Origin: Flavobacterium akiainvivens
Lineage (GTDB): Bacteria > Bacteroidota > Bacteroidia > Flavobacteriales > Flavobacteriaceae
DNA: 64,000 nt
Direction: 5' to 3'
Assembly: GCF_001278115.1 (NCBI RefSeq)
Contig: NZ_LIYD01000005.1
Coordinates: 914,924 to 978,923, forward strand
The first letter of the stretch is position 1. Each line of letters opens with the position of its first letter. Under the pieces are notes generated by a model. It searched no databases. It had not been told where the DNA came from and saw only the letters and a program-made list of their open reading frames with translations. The translations under genes were made by a program, and so were the position numbers. This document shows positions 9,235 through 17,588 of the stretch, one piece after another.

Positions 9235-9246
9235 ACGGATACGCTT

Positions 9247-9600
9247 TTAATGATTACCTGATTTCAGCTTTCTGCCTTTTTCGATATAGCTTTTGCCTTT
9301 CGCCATAAGCTGCTCCACATATTCATCGGTAGTCTGCACAGCGTTAGCGTTGAGCATTTCCTTGATAGCACCAATGGTATAGTAATACTGTCCGTACATT
9401 TTTGAAAAGGCTATCTGCCCGTTGGTGCGCATACGCCACAATGTTTTTTCGCTGATGTGGAGATACTGGCAGACTTCGTGATTGTTAAGCCATAAGCTGT
9501 CGTAGCTTGTATCTTCCAGTTTGAGGATATATTCGCTAATGGCTTTCAACCGTTCGTTGAGGTACTTCCAAACTTCTTCGTCAATTGTTATAATGTTCAT
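9247..9600 (-). CDS. Small helix-turn-helix protein (Xis2c-like)
   Basis: This 117-residue protein has an N-terminal helix and an excisionase-type HTH at about 40-92: LWLNNHEVCQYLHISEKTLW, then RMRTNGQIAFSKMYGQYYYT forming the wing. A basic C-terminal tail follows. It is the first gene of the putative excision operon (this gene, second HTH, DUF3945, topB, ORF6N), downstream of rteC on the same strand but separated by a 249-bp regulatory gap. In CTnDOT, RteC activates the promoter in front of xis2c; the arrangement here is the same. Identity with Xis2c itself was not tested. Confidence 0.8.
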   Translation of the reverse strand: MNIITIDEEVWKYLNERLKAISEYILKLEDTSYDSLWLNNHEVCQYLHISEKTLWRMRTNGQIAFSKMYGQYYYTIGAIKEMLNANAVQTTDEYVEQLMAKGKSYIEKGRKLKSGNH

Positions 9601-9626
9601 AGCACTGTTGTTTAATATTCACAGGA

Positions 9627-9682
9627 CAAAATTCAGAAGTGTGGTAGTGTTTGTTTGCCAATGCTTGCCCATTGGTTTGGCA
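9627..9682 (-). promoter_or_regulatory. Putative excision-operon promoter with RteC-type inverted half-sites
   Basis: On the minus strand a -7 box GAATTTTG (9627-9634; one off TAnnTTTG) lies 27 bp before the HTH gene start, with a TTG at 9659-9661, 24 bp upstream. Overlapping and just upstream of this TTG are inverted half-sites TGCCAATG (9656-9663), CATTGG (9670-9675) and TTGGCA (9677-9682). RteC of CTnDOT is known to bind inverted half-sites upstream of the -33 region of the xis2c promoter. Confidence 0.45.
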
Positions 9683-9713
9683 CTTTTTTGATTTTTTTTG
9701 CAATGAGAAAAAC

Positions 9714-9728
9714 CCTTGTAAAACAAGG
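9714..9728. repeat. Short hairpin in the rteC to HTH gap
   Basis: CCTTG and CAAGG at 9714-9718 and 9724-9728 pair around a 5-nt loop in the 249-bp gap between rteC and the first HTH gene. It may be a weak attenuator or simply an AT-rich dyad. Confidence 0.3.
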
Positions 9729-9774
9729 ATTTCAGTGTGTTGCTCCTATTTTCAAATAGCCTTCTGCCAGCATT

Positions 9775-9786
9775 TGCCAATTGGCA
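9775..9786. promoter_or_regulatory. Perfect 12-bp palindrome TGCCAATTGGCA
   Basis: A perfect palindrome made of the same half-site as the cluster at 9656-9682, lying between the end of rteC and the HTH operon promoter. Repeated use of TGCCAA suggests a shared binding protein, RteC or one of the HTH proteins. Confidence 0.45.
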
Positions 9787-9849
9787 GATATGGGCAAATA
9801 AAAAGCAGTACATTTTGTATACTGCTTTCAAACGCCTTTGCTGATATTG

Positions 9850-10695
9850 CTAAAAGTCCTTATCCATATACTCTTCGAGGGAAATTTTGATCTGGTCTAA
9901 AAACACCGTTCGGGAGCCTGCCCTTGTTTTCATCCGGTGGAAAGAATGATGTATGTCATTTAAGGAGGTTCGGAATAAGATTTGAAAAATCAATGCTAAT
10001 TTTCTTATGCCTATTTTACCGTGCGCAATGGATTTTGAAGCGTACAGCGCATAAATCAATTCTATAAGTGCATTTTGCGAATTAGTCCACGAAATATCTT
10101 TATTCGCATCTCCGTTTATTAAAATGGTGTCAGGATTTTTTCCGGGATTTATTTTGGTAAGCAAATAGGTATAAAGTAATTCATTGGCGATAATATGGGC
10201 GACTTTGTTATCGTAATAAGTTGAAAAGCTAAGATCAATTTCAAATACAGTACTTTTTAAACCATCATGGTAATTGATTTTTCCGAGCCTGAAATAACAA
10301 TGGTCTCGATCAATCCTACCTGCACGGTAATACCTGTAAAAATCCTCATTGGATATGCTTTCTTTATATTCGGATTTAAGGATTTTAAGTTGATTTTCAA
10401 AATAGCTTTGGTGTATTCTTCCGGTACTTACCGGGCAGCTAGTTTCAATACGGAATACTTTATTGTAATAAATGAGTTTTCCTAAAATCTGCGGTTTAAT
10501 GTTCCTGAAAAAATTAATTTCCTGCTGTTCGTCTTTAAACCCGGTTTGTAAGACTTTCATCTTTACAGTAAACAGCATTTCATTTAGGAATAAGGTCATT
10601 TGGTAAGCCTCTTCCGCTGTTCGCATCATTTTGGATGACAACTTGTCCTCTTGATGCCGGATTTTTGATAGTATTTCATTCAACACGATTTCCAT
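9850..10695 (-). CDS. rteC: RteC-type regulator of conjugative element excision
   Basis: This 281-residue protein resembles the RteC family along its whole length, with YRYYRAGRIDRDHCYFRLGK near residue 145, FSTYYDNKVAHIIANELL near 180 and a predicted winged-helix C-terminal part (residues about 210-281, LIYALYASKSIAHGKIGIRK). In CTnDOT, RteA and RteB (a two-component system) activate rteC, and RteC activates the excision operon. Neither RteAB nor tetQ is visible here, so control of this copy is unknown. It is followed on the same strand by the HTH pair. Upstream lie an IR and the junction with core genes. The start at 10693-10695 is the first in-frame ATG. Confidence 0.88.
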   Translation of the reverse strand: MEIVLNEILSKIRHQEDKLSSKMMRTAEEAYQMTLFLNEMLFTVKMKVLQTGFKDEQQEINFFRNIKPQILGKLIYYNKVFRIETSCPVSTGRIHQSYFENQLKILKSEYKESISNEDFYRYYRAGRIDRDHCYFRLGKINYHDGLKSTVFEIDLSFSTYYDNKVAHIIANELLYTYLLTKINPGKNPDTILINGDANKDISWTNSQNALIELIYALYASKSIAHGKIGIRKLALIFQILFRTSLNDIHHSFHRMKTRAGSRTVFLDQIKISLEEYMDKDF

Positions 10696-10800
10696 AGCGC
10701 AAGCATTTTAGAAGTTTGTACTATTTGTTTCAGAGCTACATCTAAAAAATTTTAGTAACCCAAAATTTGAAAATTCTAATGAAACCAATCTCACAGATTA

Positions 10801-10813
10801 CCCCATATTGGGG
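10801..10813. promoter_or_regulatory. Small dyad CCCCATATTGGGG upstream of rteC
   Basis: A perfect CCCCA/TGGGG inverted repeat with a 3-nt centre, about 105 bp before the rteC start. Candidate operator; no factor known. Confidence 0.3.
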
Positions 10814-10840
10814 AATATTTTTTTGAAAGGGCAATACGAT

Positions 10841-10874
10841 AAAAGGGTAAAGTCTTAATATACTTTACCCTTTT
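10841..10874. terminator. 12-bp stem inverted repeat at the accessory/core boundary
   Basis: AAAAGGGTAAAG (10841-10852) pairs perfectly with CTTTACCCTTTT (10863-10874) around a 10-nt loop. Both flanks are A/T-rich, so it could terminate transcription in either direction. No gene ends into it from the left; it may insulate rteC or mark the element end. The following TTAAATTTGC (10880-10889) differs by one base from the GTAnnTTTGC core used by CTnDOT-type integrases, but the same string also fits the -7 promoter box. Confidence 0.5.
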
Positions 10875-11089
10875 ATTTATTAAATTTGCAGTAATGATTT
10901 ACAAGGTAATCAGATGAAATAGAGTGCAGTAAGCACCATTACTAAATCGTTACCAAAAGCACTTCCGGTTATTGTAAACTCTTCTCTATTAGCCACTTTT
11001 GGCTTTATTAATCTTTTTTTATAAAAAAGGAACTGATAATATAATCCAGATTATCCGCATACTTCATCAAATGATGGATATACCCAAAA
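10875..11089. other. Gene-free stretch holding the mobile element/core boundary
   Basis: No ORF, tRNA or integrase remnant is recognisable. The sequence is AT-rich with no long dyads. The change from element genes to conserved housekeeping genes happens somewhere between the rteC start (10695) and the ettA terminator (11090). Confidence 0.5.
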
Positions 11090-11127
11090 AAATATAAAAA
11101 AAACGCCCCTGTAGTTACAGAGGCGTT
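11090..11127 (-). terminator. Intrinsic terminator of ettA
   Basis: Read on the minus strand, AACGCC and CTGTA arms with their complements form a GC-rich hairpin (11102-11127) followed by a run of T, 23 bp after the ettA stop. Confidence 0.85.
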
Positions 11128-11150
11128 CAATTTTATCTCAAAACCGTTTA

Positions 11151-12842
11151 TTAACGGATTAGCTTCTTGTACTTAATACGCTTAGGTGTAAGGTCGCCGC
11201 CAAGGCGTTTTTTGCGGTTTTCTTCATATTCAGAGAAGCTGCCTTCAAAGAAATACACTTCAGAGTCACCCTCAAACGCCAGTATGTGCGTACACACCCT
11301 GTCAAGGAACCACCTGTCGTGGCTTATGATTACCGCACAGCCTGCAAAGTTATCAAGGCCTTCTTCAAGCGCACGTAATGTATTAACGTCAAGGTCGTTG
11401 GTAGGCTCATCCAGCAGGAGTACGTTACCTTCTTCCTTAAGCGTAATGGCAAGGTGCAGCCTGTTGCGCTCACCACCCGAAAGAGCACTTACTTTTTTGT
11501 TCTGGTCGCTTCCGCTAAAGTTAAAACGGCTCAGGTAAGCACGGCTGTTAACCTGCCTGCCGCCCATCATAATCAGCTCCTGTCCATCGGCAAAGTTTTC
11601 CCATATTGTTTTGTCTGGGTTAATGTTGGCGTGGCTTTGGTCAACGTAAGCAATCTTAACGGTTTCGCCCACTTTAAACTCGCCTTTATCGGGGGTTTGT
11701 TCGCCCATTATCATGCGGAAAATAGTAGTTTTACCGGCACCGTTTGGCCCAATAATACCTACAATACCCGCCTGTGGCAATGTGAAGTTAAGGTTGTCAT
11801 ACAGCAGCTTATCGCCAAATGCCTTGGCAACGCCCTGCGCCTCAATAACGTTAGTACCAAGCCTTGGGCCGTTTGGTATGTAAAGCTCTAACTTTTCGTC
11901 AAGCTCTTTCTGGTCTTCGTTTAATAGCTTGTCATAGTTTTGTAGACGCGCTTTTTGTTTGGTCTGGCGGCCTTTGGCTCCCTGGCGCACCCAGTCAAGC
12001 TCTCGCTCAAGGGTTTTGCGGCGCTTAGAAGCCGTTTTCTCTTCCTGTTCAAGGCGTTTAGCCTTTTGGTCAAGCCAAGATGAGTAGTTGCCTTTCCACG
12101 GAATACCCTCTCCCCTGTCAAGCTCCAGGATCCATCCGGCTACGTTGTCAAGAAAATAACGGTCGTGCGTTACGGCAATTACCGTACCTGCATATTGCGA
12201 TAAGTGCTGCTCCAGCCATAGTACGCTCTCGGCATCAAGGTGGTTGGTAGGTTCGTCAAGCAACAGTACATCAGGTTGTTGTAATAGCAAACGGCATAGT
12301 GCCACACGCCTTTTCTCACCACCTGAAAGTACGCTTATAGGTGTATCGGCCTCAGGAGTGCGCAGTGCATCCATTGCAATTTCAAGCTTGGTATCAAGCT
12401 CCCATGCACCGGCGGCATCAATTTTATCCTGAAGCGCAGCCTGGCGGTCCATAAGCTTCTGCATCTTGTCGGCATCCTCATACACCTCCGGCAGCATAAA
12501 CTGGTCGTTAATGGCGTTAAATTCGTCAAGAATGGCAACGGTTTCGGCCACGCCTTCGCGAACAACTTCTATAACCGTTTTGTTTTCGTCTAATTGAGGC
12601 TCCTGCTCAAGGTAGCCCACTGTGTAGCCCGGTGAAAACACTACATCGCCCTGGTAGCTCTTGTCTACCCCGGCTATGATTTTTAAAAGGGTTGATTTAC
12701 CCGAACCGTTAAGGCCCAGGATACCTATTTTAGCCCCGTAAAAGAAGCTCAGGTATATATCTTTCAGTACCGGTTTTTGTGCGCCCTGGTAGGTTTTGTT
12801 TACCCGGGACATCGAAAAAATTACTTTCTTATCGTCGCTCAT
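11151..12842 (-). CDS. ettA: ABC-F ATPase, energy-dependent translational throttle EttA
   Basis: This 563-residue cytosolic protein has two ABC cassettes without membrane segments. Walker A motifs are GLNGSGKST (near residue 42) and GPNGAGKTT (near 355); signatures are LSGGEKRRVALCRLL and LSGGERNRLHLAITL; Walker B are VLLLDEPTNHLD and VLLLDEPTNDLD. Between them lies the helical P-site tRNA interaction motif region (about 245-320, rich in K, R and E). Length and insert (arm in domain 1) fit EttA, which gates entry of 70S ribosomes into elongation according to the ATP/ADP ratio. First clearly core gene after the mobile module. It stands alone with its own terminator. Confidence 0.93.
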   Translation of the reverse strand: MSDDKKVIFSMSRVNKTYQGAQKPVLKDIYLSFFYGAKIGILGLNGSGKSTLLKIIAGVDKSYQGDVVFSPGYTVGYLEQEPQLDENKTVIEVVREGVAETVAILDEFNAINDQFMLPEVYEDADKMQKLMDRQAALQDKIDAAGAWELDTKLEIAMDALRTPEADTPISVLSGGEKRRVALCRLLLQQPDVLLLDEPTNHLDAESVLWLEQHLSQYAGTVIAVTHDRYFLDNVAGWILELDRGEGIPWKGNYSSWLDQKAKRLEQEEKTASKRRKTLERELDWVRQGAKGRQTKQKARLQNYDKLLNEDQKELDEKLELYIPNGPRLGTNVIEAQGVAKAFGDKLLYDNLNFTLPQAGIVGIIGPNGAGKTTIFRMIMGEQTPDKGEFKVGETVKIAYVDQSHANINPDKTIWENFADGQELIMMGGRQVNSRAYLSRFNFSGSDQNKKVSALSGGERNRLHLAITLKEEGNVLLLDEPTNDLDVNTLRALEEGLDNFAGCAVIISHDRWFLDRVCTHILAFEGDSEVYFFEGSFSEYEENRKKRLGGDLTPKRIKYKKLIR

Positions 12843-12894
12843 TTTTTATGTTCGATTGTTTATAGTTCATTGTTTATGGTTGTGGGCTTGGTAA

Positions 12895-13284
12895 TTATTT
12901 AAACTTCAGGCCTTTCATTTCACTGTTGAGTAAATAATTAATCATGGCGCCAATTTTATTTTTCACTAATTCACACTGATCGTTCAATTTTAGATGTTGT
13001 TCTTCAGAAATCAGTTTTTTATCGAACGCCCTGTAAGATTGTGATTTTACTTCTCCGCACGAACCTTTAGAGATACTAAGAAATTGTATAAATTCTTTAT
13101 TGCCTCCCCTCTCAAAACCTTCGGCAATATTATCCATAATACTACCTGAGCTCCTTTCAATCTGATTTCTAATTGCATAATTGCCTCCCAAAGGCGTAGT
13201 TTGAAAAAGTACTTCAACATATCGGCACAATTCTCTCGAATACTGCCAAATCTGTAACTCTTCAAACTTATTTATTTTCGCCAT
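12895..13284 (-). CDS. Four-helix bundle protein (S23 / 23S rRNA intervening-sequence family)
   Basis: The chosen start (ATG at 13282-13284, MAKINKFEELQIWQYSREL) gives 129 residues and matches the usual N-terminus; an upstream ATG would add four residues. Motifs IWQYSRELCRYVE, QIERSSGSIMDNIAEGFERG and FLSISKGSCGEVKSQ are diagnostic of the S23-type diversity-generating/ribosomal-associated four-helix bundle. These proteins occur in 23S rRNA intervening sequences and widely alone in Bacteroidota; they form pentamers and their role is unclear. It is co-directional with ettA, with a 52-bp gap. Confidence 0.85.
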   Translation of the reverse strand: MAKINKFEELQIWQYSRELCRYVEVLFQTTPLGGNYAIRNQIERSSGSIMDNIAEGFERGGNKEFIQFLSISKGSCGEVKSQSYRAFDKKLISEEQHLKLNDQCELVKNKIGAMINYLLNSEMKGLKFK

Positions 13285-13327
13285 GAGTGGAAACAATGAA
13301 CAATGAACACTAAACTATGAACTTAAC

Positions 13328-13504
13328 TTATACGCGCCCTTTGAGCGCGTTAAACACCCATGCAATAGAGAAAAAGCCTATGCCCACGGCGCCAAAGCCA
13401 TAGCCGGCTACATCGTCATATTTAAAGGCCCCAAGGCATACAAGCAAAACACCCATTATAACCATAATAAGCGTGGCCCAGCCCAGTACCGTATTTTTAT
13501 TCAT
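13328..13504 (-). CDS. Small membrane protein, CAL67264 family
   Basis: A 58-residue protein with two hydrophobic helices (TVLGWATLIMVIMGVLLVCL and YGFGAVGIGFFSIAWVF) joined by GAFKYDDVAG, ending NALKGRV. It closely matches what I recall of the flavobacterial CAL67264 family of short inner-membrane proteins, of unknown function. The start was placed at MNKNTVLGW; longer in-frame starts exist at 13507 and 13531. It sits between cvfB and the S23 gene on the same strand. Confidence 0.75.
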   Translation of the reverse strand: MNKNTVLGWATLIMVIMGVLLVCLGAFKYDDVAGYGFGAVGIGFFSIAWVFNALKGRV

Positions 13505-13563
13505 CATTTTTTCTATCCATTTAAAAAACAAATATCGGCAATTTAAACTATGTTGCCAACAGC

Positions 13564-14400
13564 CTATTTTACAAGATAAATCCCGTCTTCTTTTATTTCA
13601 ATCAGCCTTTGCTTGTAGAGCGAGCCAACAGCCTTTTTAAAGGCTTTTTTGCTCATTTTTAGTACGGTCTTAATATCTTCAGGGTGGCTGTCATCAGTAA
13701 GGCGAAGAAAACCACGGCTGGCGCGCAGTTCATCCAGTATTTTTTCGGCATTAGGCTCTATGGCTTCAACACCGGCTTTTACAAGGCTTACATCAACCTT
13801 ATTACCGGGGCGTATAGTTTTTATAAAACCGGTAAGGCGTTCGCCAAGCCTTAAATCATCATATACTTCGTTTTTGTAGATAAGGCCTTCGTGCTTTTCG
13901 TTGATTATTACATTAACGCCCATATCAGTAAACCGCGATACAATAAGGTCAACTTCCTCGCCTTCAGTCACAGTCAGTTCTTCATTATCCAGAAACTGGC
14001 TTATCTTACTGCTGCCCACAAGGCGGTTGCTCTTTTCATCAAGGCTCATGTATATAAGGTAACGTTTGCCTTCTTCCATAGGCCTGGCCTGCTCGCGGAA
14101 AGGCACAAACAAATCTTTCTCAAGGCCCCAGTCCATAAACGCCCCAAATTTATTTATATAGCTGACCCTTAGCAATGAAAATGAATCAAGTTCAATGTAC
14201 GGTTTAAGTGTAGTAGCTACTTTTCTCTCTTCCTGGTCAAGGTATACAAACACAGTAAGCTCCTGCCCCTGCTCCCAATCTTTGGGCACATACTTGTTAG
14301 GCAGCAGCACATCGTTAGTACCATCGGTAAGAAAGAGGCCCACAGTAGTACTGCGGTCTATTTTAAGGGTATTGTATTTTCCGGTTTCAATCATTATCAT
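13564..14400 (-). CDS. cvfB: CvfB-like S1 RNA-binding protein
   Basis: This 278-residue cytosolic protein has successive S1-like OB folds (residues about 1-65, 70-135 with INKFGAFMDWGLEKDLFVPF, and 145-210 with FTDMGVNVIINEKHEGLIY) followed by a winged helix (220-278, LRLTDDSHPEDIKTVLKMSK). This is the CvfB architecture, a post-transcriptional regulator that binds RNA. Two starts are possible, MIMIETG and MIETG, 6 bp apart. A minus-strand -7 box TACCTTTG lies at 14415-14422, very close to the start, so the leader would be only a few bases. Confidence 0.88.
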   Translation of the reverse strand: MIMIETGKYNTLKIDRSTTVGLFLTDGTNDVLLPNKYVPKDWEQGQELTVFVYLDQEERKVATTLKPYIELDSFSLLRVSYINKFGAFMDWGLEKDLFVPFREQARPMEEGKRYLIYMSLDEKSNRLVGSSKISQFLDNEELTVTEGEEVDLIVSRFTDMGVNVIINEKHEGLIYKNEVYDDLRLGERLTGFIKTIRPGNKVDVSLVKAGVEAIEPNAEKILDELRASRGFLRLTDDSHPEDIKTVLKMSKKAFKKAVGSLYKQRLIEIKEDGIYLVK

Positions 14401-14414
14401 GTAATTGCAGTGCG

Positions 14415-14422
14415 CAAAGGTA
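14415..14422 (-). promoter_or_regulatory. -7 box of the cvfB gene
   Basis: Read on the minus strand the bases are TACCTTTG, a full match to TAnnTTTG, 14 bp before the cvfB start. Confidence 0.55.
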
Positions 14423-14450
14423 CAATTTAGGCGCTAACTTATGTATGCCT

Positions 14451-14481
14451 TTGCAGGATAATATCTATTGGGTTATATTTA
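14451..14481 (+). promoter_or_regulatory. Promoter of the rhomboid gene
   Basis: TTG at 14451-14453 and TATATTTA at 14474-14481, separated by 20 bp, fit the Bacteroidota promoter with a TTTA ending. Its position shows that translation begins at the ATG at 14499 rather than further upstream. Confidence 0.6.
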
Positions 14482-14498
14482 CAGTAAGAATAAAATTG

Positions 14499-15926
14499 AT
14501 GGACAACGCGCACAACCATAACGGCACAATGCCTGACGAAGCTTTTATTGTAGCTGCCTTTAACGCTGTAAACAACCTTAAGTGGAAAATAAAACACATA
14601 ACCAGGCAGGGTATAATAGCAGCTCCGGCTGAGGGACAGGACATAAGGATTATTAAAACCGAAGAAGGCATAAACATTGCCGCAAAAGGTGGCGATAGCG
14701 ATACTGCCCGGCATAACGTTGAAACCCTGAAAACCGCCTTTGAGTATACCGTTACCCATTTAGACCCTCATACCATTCATAATCATTATTATGCACTATC
14801 ACAACGTTTTGAAAAAGACAGTGCATTAACAGATGGCAAACAATCTGAAAGCTTCCTGCAGTTTTTTGTACCTACTAGAAATTATTTATTTACCCCTTTT
14901 ATTATATATGCCAACGTACTGATTTTTATACTGATGGTTATTAAAGGGATGGATTTTTTTAAGCCCGACGGCGAAATAATGGTTGCTTGGGGTGCCAACT
15001 TTAAGCCTTATACATTAAATGGCGAATGGTGGCGATTGGTAACCTCCTGTTTCCTTCATTTTGGTATATTACACCTGGCAGTAAATATGTATGCACTACT
15101 CTATATAGGCGTTATGCTGGAGCCACTCATTGGCAAATGGCGTTATATAACAGCTTATCTCTTAACAGGTGTAGCATCAAGCGCTTTAAGTCTTTATTGG
15201 AATAACTTTGGTGCGAGTGCAGGTGCTTCAGGTGCTGTATTTGGTATGTATGGTATGTTTATAGCTATGCTGCTTAGCGGTATAGTTAACAAACAGTTCC
15301 AAAAAGAGCTTTTAGCAAGTATGGCAGGGTTTGTTATTATTAACCTGTCTTTTGGTTTTGCAGCATCGGGCATTGACAATGCCGGGCATATAGGCGGATT
15401 GCTGAGCGGCATACTCATTGGCTTTGTAATGGTACCGGGCCTGAAAAAGCCCAAAAACATATCCTTAAAGCTTGCAGGCTATATAGGGGCACTAATAATT
15501 GGGCTGGGTTCAGGATGGTTTGCTTATAATTATGCTACAGATCATATTGCGGAATACAATAAGCTTAGAAATGAATTGTCTCAAAATGAAAAGCTTGCTG
15601 TTAATCAACAACAGGCTATGATAAACAGTACTGACTATAATAAGATTGCCAATGCAATACGCACTAAAATACTTCCTTACTGGAAAAAAAATAAAGAAAT
15701 AAACGCCAAAATTGCCTCACTTGATTTACCAGAATCTATTAGTAATGAACAAAACCTTATTGTAAAATATACTGATTTACGAATAAATTACTACACTTTG
15801 CTACTCAAAGGCATAGATGAAAAGAGTAAGGCTTATGATAATGACCTCCTTCAAATTAACAATGAAACCCAGTCGATAATTAATGAGGTTAATGCGTTAC
15901 GTAATAAATCTGAAGTAAAGCCTTAA
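14499..15926 (+). CDS. Rhomboid-family intramembrane serine protease
   Basis: This 475-residue membrane protein has a soluble N-terminal part (about 1-135), a rhomboid core (about 140-345) and a helical C-terminal tail (about 370-475). Rhomboid landmarks are WWRLVTSCFLHFGILHLAVN (the first-helix HxxxN region), the nucleophile in GASGAVFGMYG and the catalytic histidine in GHIGGLLSGI. The C-terminal tail looks like a coiled coil facing outside. An in-frame start 54 bp upstream was rejected because it overlaps the promoter. It probably cleaves membrane substrates; none is known. The 3' end abuts the convergent menD without a clear terminator. Confidence 0.88.
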   Translation: MDNAHNHNGTMPDEAFIVAAFNAVNNLKWKIKHITRQGIIAAPAEGQDIRIIKTEEGINIAAKGGDSDTARHNVETLKTAFEYTVTHLDPHTIHNHYYALSQRFEKDSALTDGKQSESFLQFFVPTRNYLFTPFIIYANVLIFILMVIKGMDFFKPDGEIMVAWGANFKPYTLNGEWWRLVTSCFLHFGILHLAVNMYALLYIGVMLEPLIGKWRYITAYLLTGVASSALSLYWNNFGASAGASGAVFGMYGMFIAMLLSGIVNKQFQKELLASMAGFVIINLSFGFAASGIDNAGHIGGLLSGILIGFVMVPGLKKPKNISLKLAGYIGALIIGLGSGWFAYNYATDHIAEYNKLRNELSQNEKLAVNQQQAMINSTDYNKIANAIRTKILPYWKKNKEINAKIASLDLPESISNEQNLIVKYTDLRINYYTLLLKGIDEKSKAYDNDLLQINNETQSIINEVNALRNKSEVKP

Positions 15927-17585
15927 TTAAACCAATTCTTTAAAGTACTGTAACAACACCTTATCATTTTCCAGCATTGGGGTAAACACCTCAAGCAGCT
16001 GTGGCTGGTTATCATCCGCAAAAAAAGCAGGTAAACTTACCAACAAATCATCTTCATTATGGGCTGTAGTGTAATTAAAGCCGTACATTTTAGACAGGTG
16101 TTCAGCAGTCAGGTTGTGTGTGGTTTCAAAATAAGTATTAAATACAGGGGTTTCTTTGTGGCCCGGCAATATCCTGAAGATGCCACCACCGGCGTTGTTT
16201 ATCAATATAATTTTGAAGTCTTTAGGGATATAACTGTTCCATAAAGCATTACTGTCATATAAAAAGCTTACATCGCCTGTAATAACCACATTAGGTTTAC
16301 CGCTACCCACAGCAGCCCCTATTGCCGTGCTGGTACTGCCGTCTATACCGCTGGTGCCACGGTTGCAAAACACCTCTACCCCGGGCTTTATATCAAACAA
16401 TTGTGCATACCTGATAGCCGAACTGTTACTTATCTGCACCTGGCTGCCATGAGGCAATGCAGGTAAAATACGTTCAAAAACCTTAAGGTCGCTAAAGGGG
16501 ATTTTACCCAGGTACTCATCGTGCTTTACTTTACGGAATTCCTTCATATCCTGCGCCATGCGGTTGTAGTTGCTTTCTACAGCTTTGGTTTGTGGCAAAA
16601 ATGCAGTCAGGAATTCATTAGGCTCTGCTTCAAAATGGCGGGTAAGCGCACCAAAAGTATCATAAGCACGCAGGCAGTCTACGTGCCAGTGGTCGGCAGG
16701 CTTGTATTTGCGCAGCCATGCCTTTACCCTTTTACTCACCACCATACCGCCAAAAGTAAGCAGTACATCCGGCTTCCATGCTTCAAAATCCTCAGCCGTA
16801 AAAGGGGTTATTATAGTATCAATACTGTTTAAAAACGTTGGGTGGTGCAGGTTGCTGGTGGTTTCGGTCATTACCACCACACTTGGGTCGGCAGCCAATT
16901 GGCTTATTATGGCCTCATCTATACTGCCGGGTTCGTTTACCCCTACCAGCACCAGTTTTTTAGCAGCAGAGTTCCATTTATCAAGATAATACTCCAGGTA
17001 GTTGTCAAACTTCCTTTCCTCCTGCGGCACATAATGCACCTGTACATTAACCGAAAGCTCTTCAACCGTTTCATACAGTGGCTCTTCAAACGGGGCATTA
17101 ATATGCACGGGGCCGTTTTTAAATTTGGCAACGGCAATAGCCTCATTTATAAGCGCATCATTTTCCTCAGAGGCTTCTTCGTTAAGGTTGGCGCTAAACA
17201 GTATATGGTTAGCATATACGTTTTCCTGACGTATGGTTTGCCCATCGCCTATATCAATCTTATCATGCGGCCTGTCTGCAGAAATAACAATAAGGGGAAT
17301 CTGGCTGTAAAAAGCCTCGGCTACAGCCGGATAATAATTCAGCAATGCCGAGCCTGAAGTACACACTACAGCTACCGGTTTCTTTAGCTGCTGGGCAAGC
17401 CCCATACCAAAGAAAGCGGCACAGCGCTCATCGGCAATACTATAGCAGGTAAATTCAGGATTATTGGCAAAGCCTATGGTTAGTGGCGCATTGCGCGAAC
17501 CGGGAGATATAACAACATTAGTTATCCCTTTGGCAAGGCATATTTGTATAATGCTCTGTGCCAAAGGTATTTTAGGGTAAATCAT
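15927..17585 (-). CDS. menD: 2-succinyl-5-enolpyruvyl-6-hydroxy-3-cyclohexene-1-carboxylate synthase
   Basis: This 552-residue ThDP enzyme joins isochorismate and 2-oxoglutarate in menaquinone synthesis. The start MIYPKIPLAQSI at 17585 is preferred: the longer in-frame start at 17615 would translate an intergenic GC-rich repeat. Motifs: VVISPGSRNAPL (near residue 26), CTSGSALLNYYPAVAEA, and the ThDP/Mg segment GDVSFLYDSNALWN with INNAGGGIFRILPG. Length equals the family norm. No other men genes are adjacent. Menaquinone agrees with a Flavobacteriia host and with the type II NADH dehydrogenase further on. Confidence 0.93.
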   Translation of the reverse strand: MIYPKIPLAQSIIQICLAKGITNVVISPGSRNAPLTIGFANNPEFTCYSIADERCAAFFGMGLAQQLKKPVAVVCTSGSALLNYYPAVAEAFYSQIPLIVISADRPHDKIDIGDGQTIRQENVYANHILFSANLNEEASEENDALINEAIAVAKFKNGPVHINAPFEEPLYETVEELSVNVQVHYVPQEERKFDNYLEYYLDKWNSAAKKLVLVGVNEPGSIDEAIISQLAADPSVVVMTETTSNLHHPTFLNSIDTIITPFTAEDFEAWKPDVLLTFGGMVVSKRVKAWLRKYKPADHWHVDCLRAYDTFGALTRHFEAEPNEFLTAFLPQTKAVESNYNRMAQDMKEFRKVKHDEYLGKIPFSDLKVFERILPALPHGSQVQISNSSAIRYAQLFDIKPGVEVFCNRGTSGIDGSTSTAIGAAVGSGKPNVVITGDVSFLYDSNALWNSYIPKDFKIILINNAGGGIFRILPGHKETPVFNTYFETTHNLTAEHLSKMYGFNYTTAHNEDDLLVSLPAFFADDNQPQLLEVFTPMLENDKVLLQYFKELV

Positions 17586-17588
17586 GTT

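Noticed and set aside
9619..9831. Minus-strand ORF of 70 codons between rteC and the HTH gene
   Set aside because: It runs through the repeat-rich regulatory gap and has no recognisable sequence; more likely chance.
9850..10695. rteC as a sign of tetracycline resistance
   Set aside because: No tetQ, rteA or rteB is in the window; rteC also occurs on elements without resistance genes.
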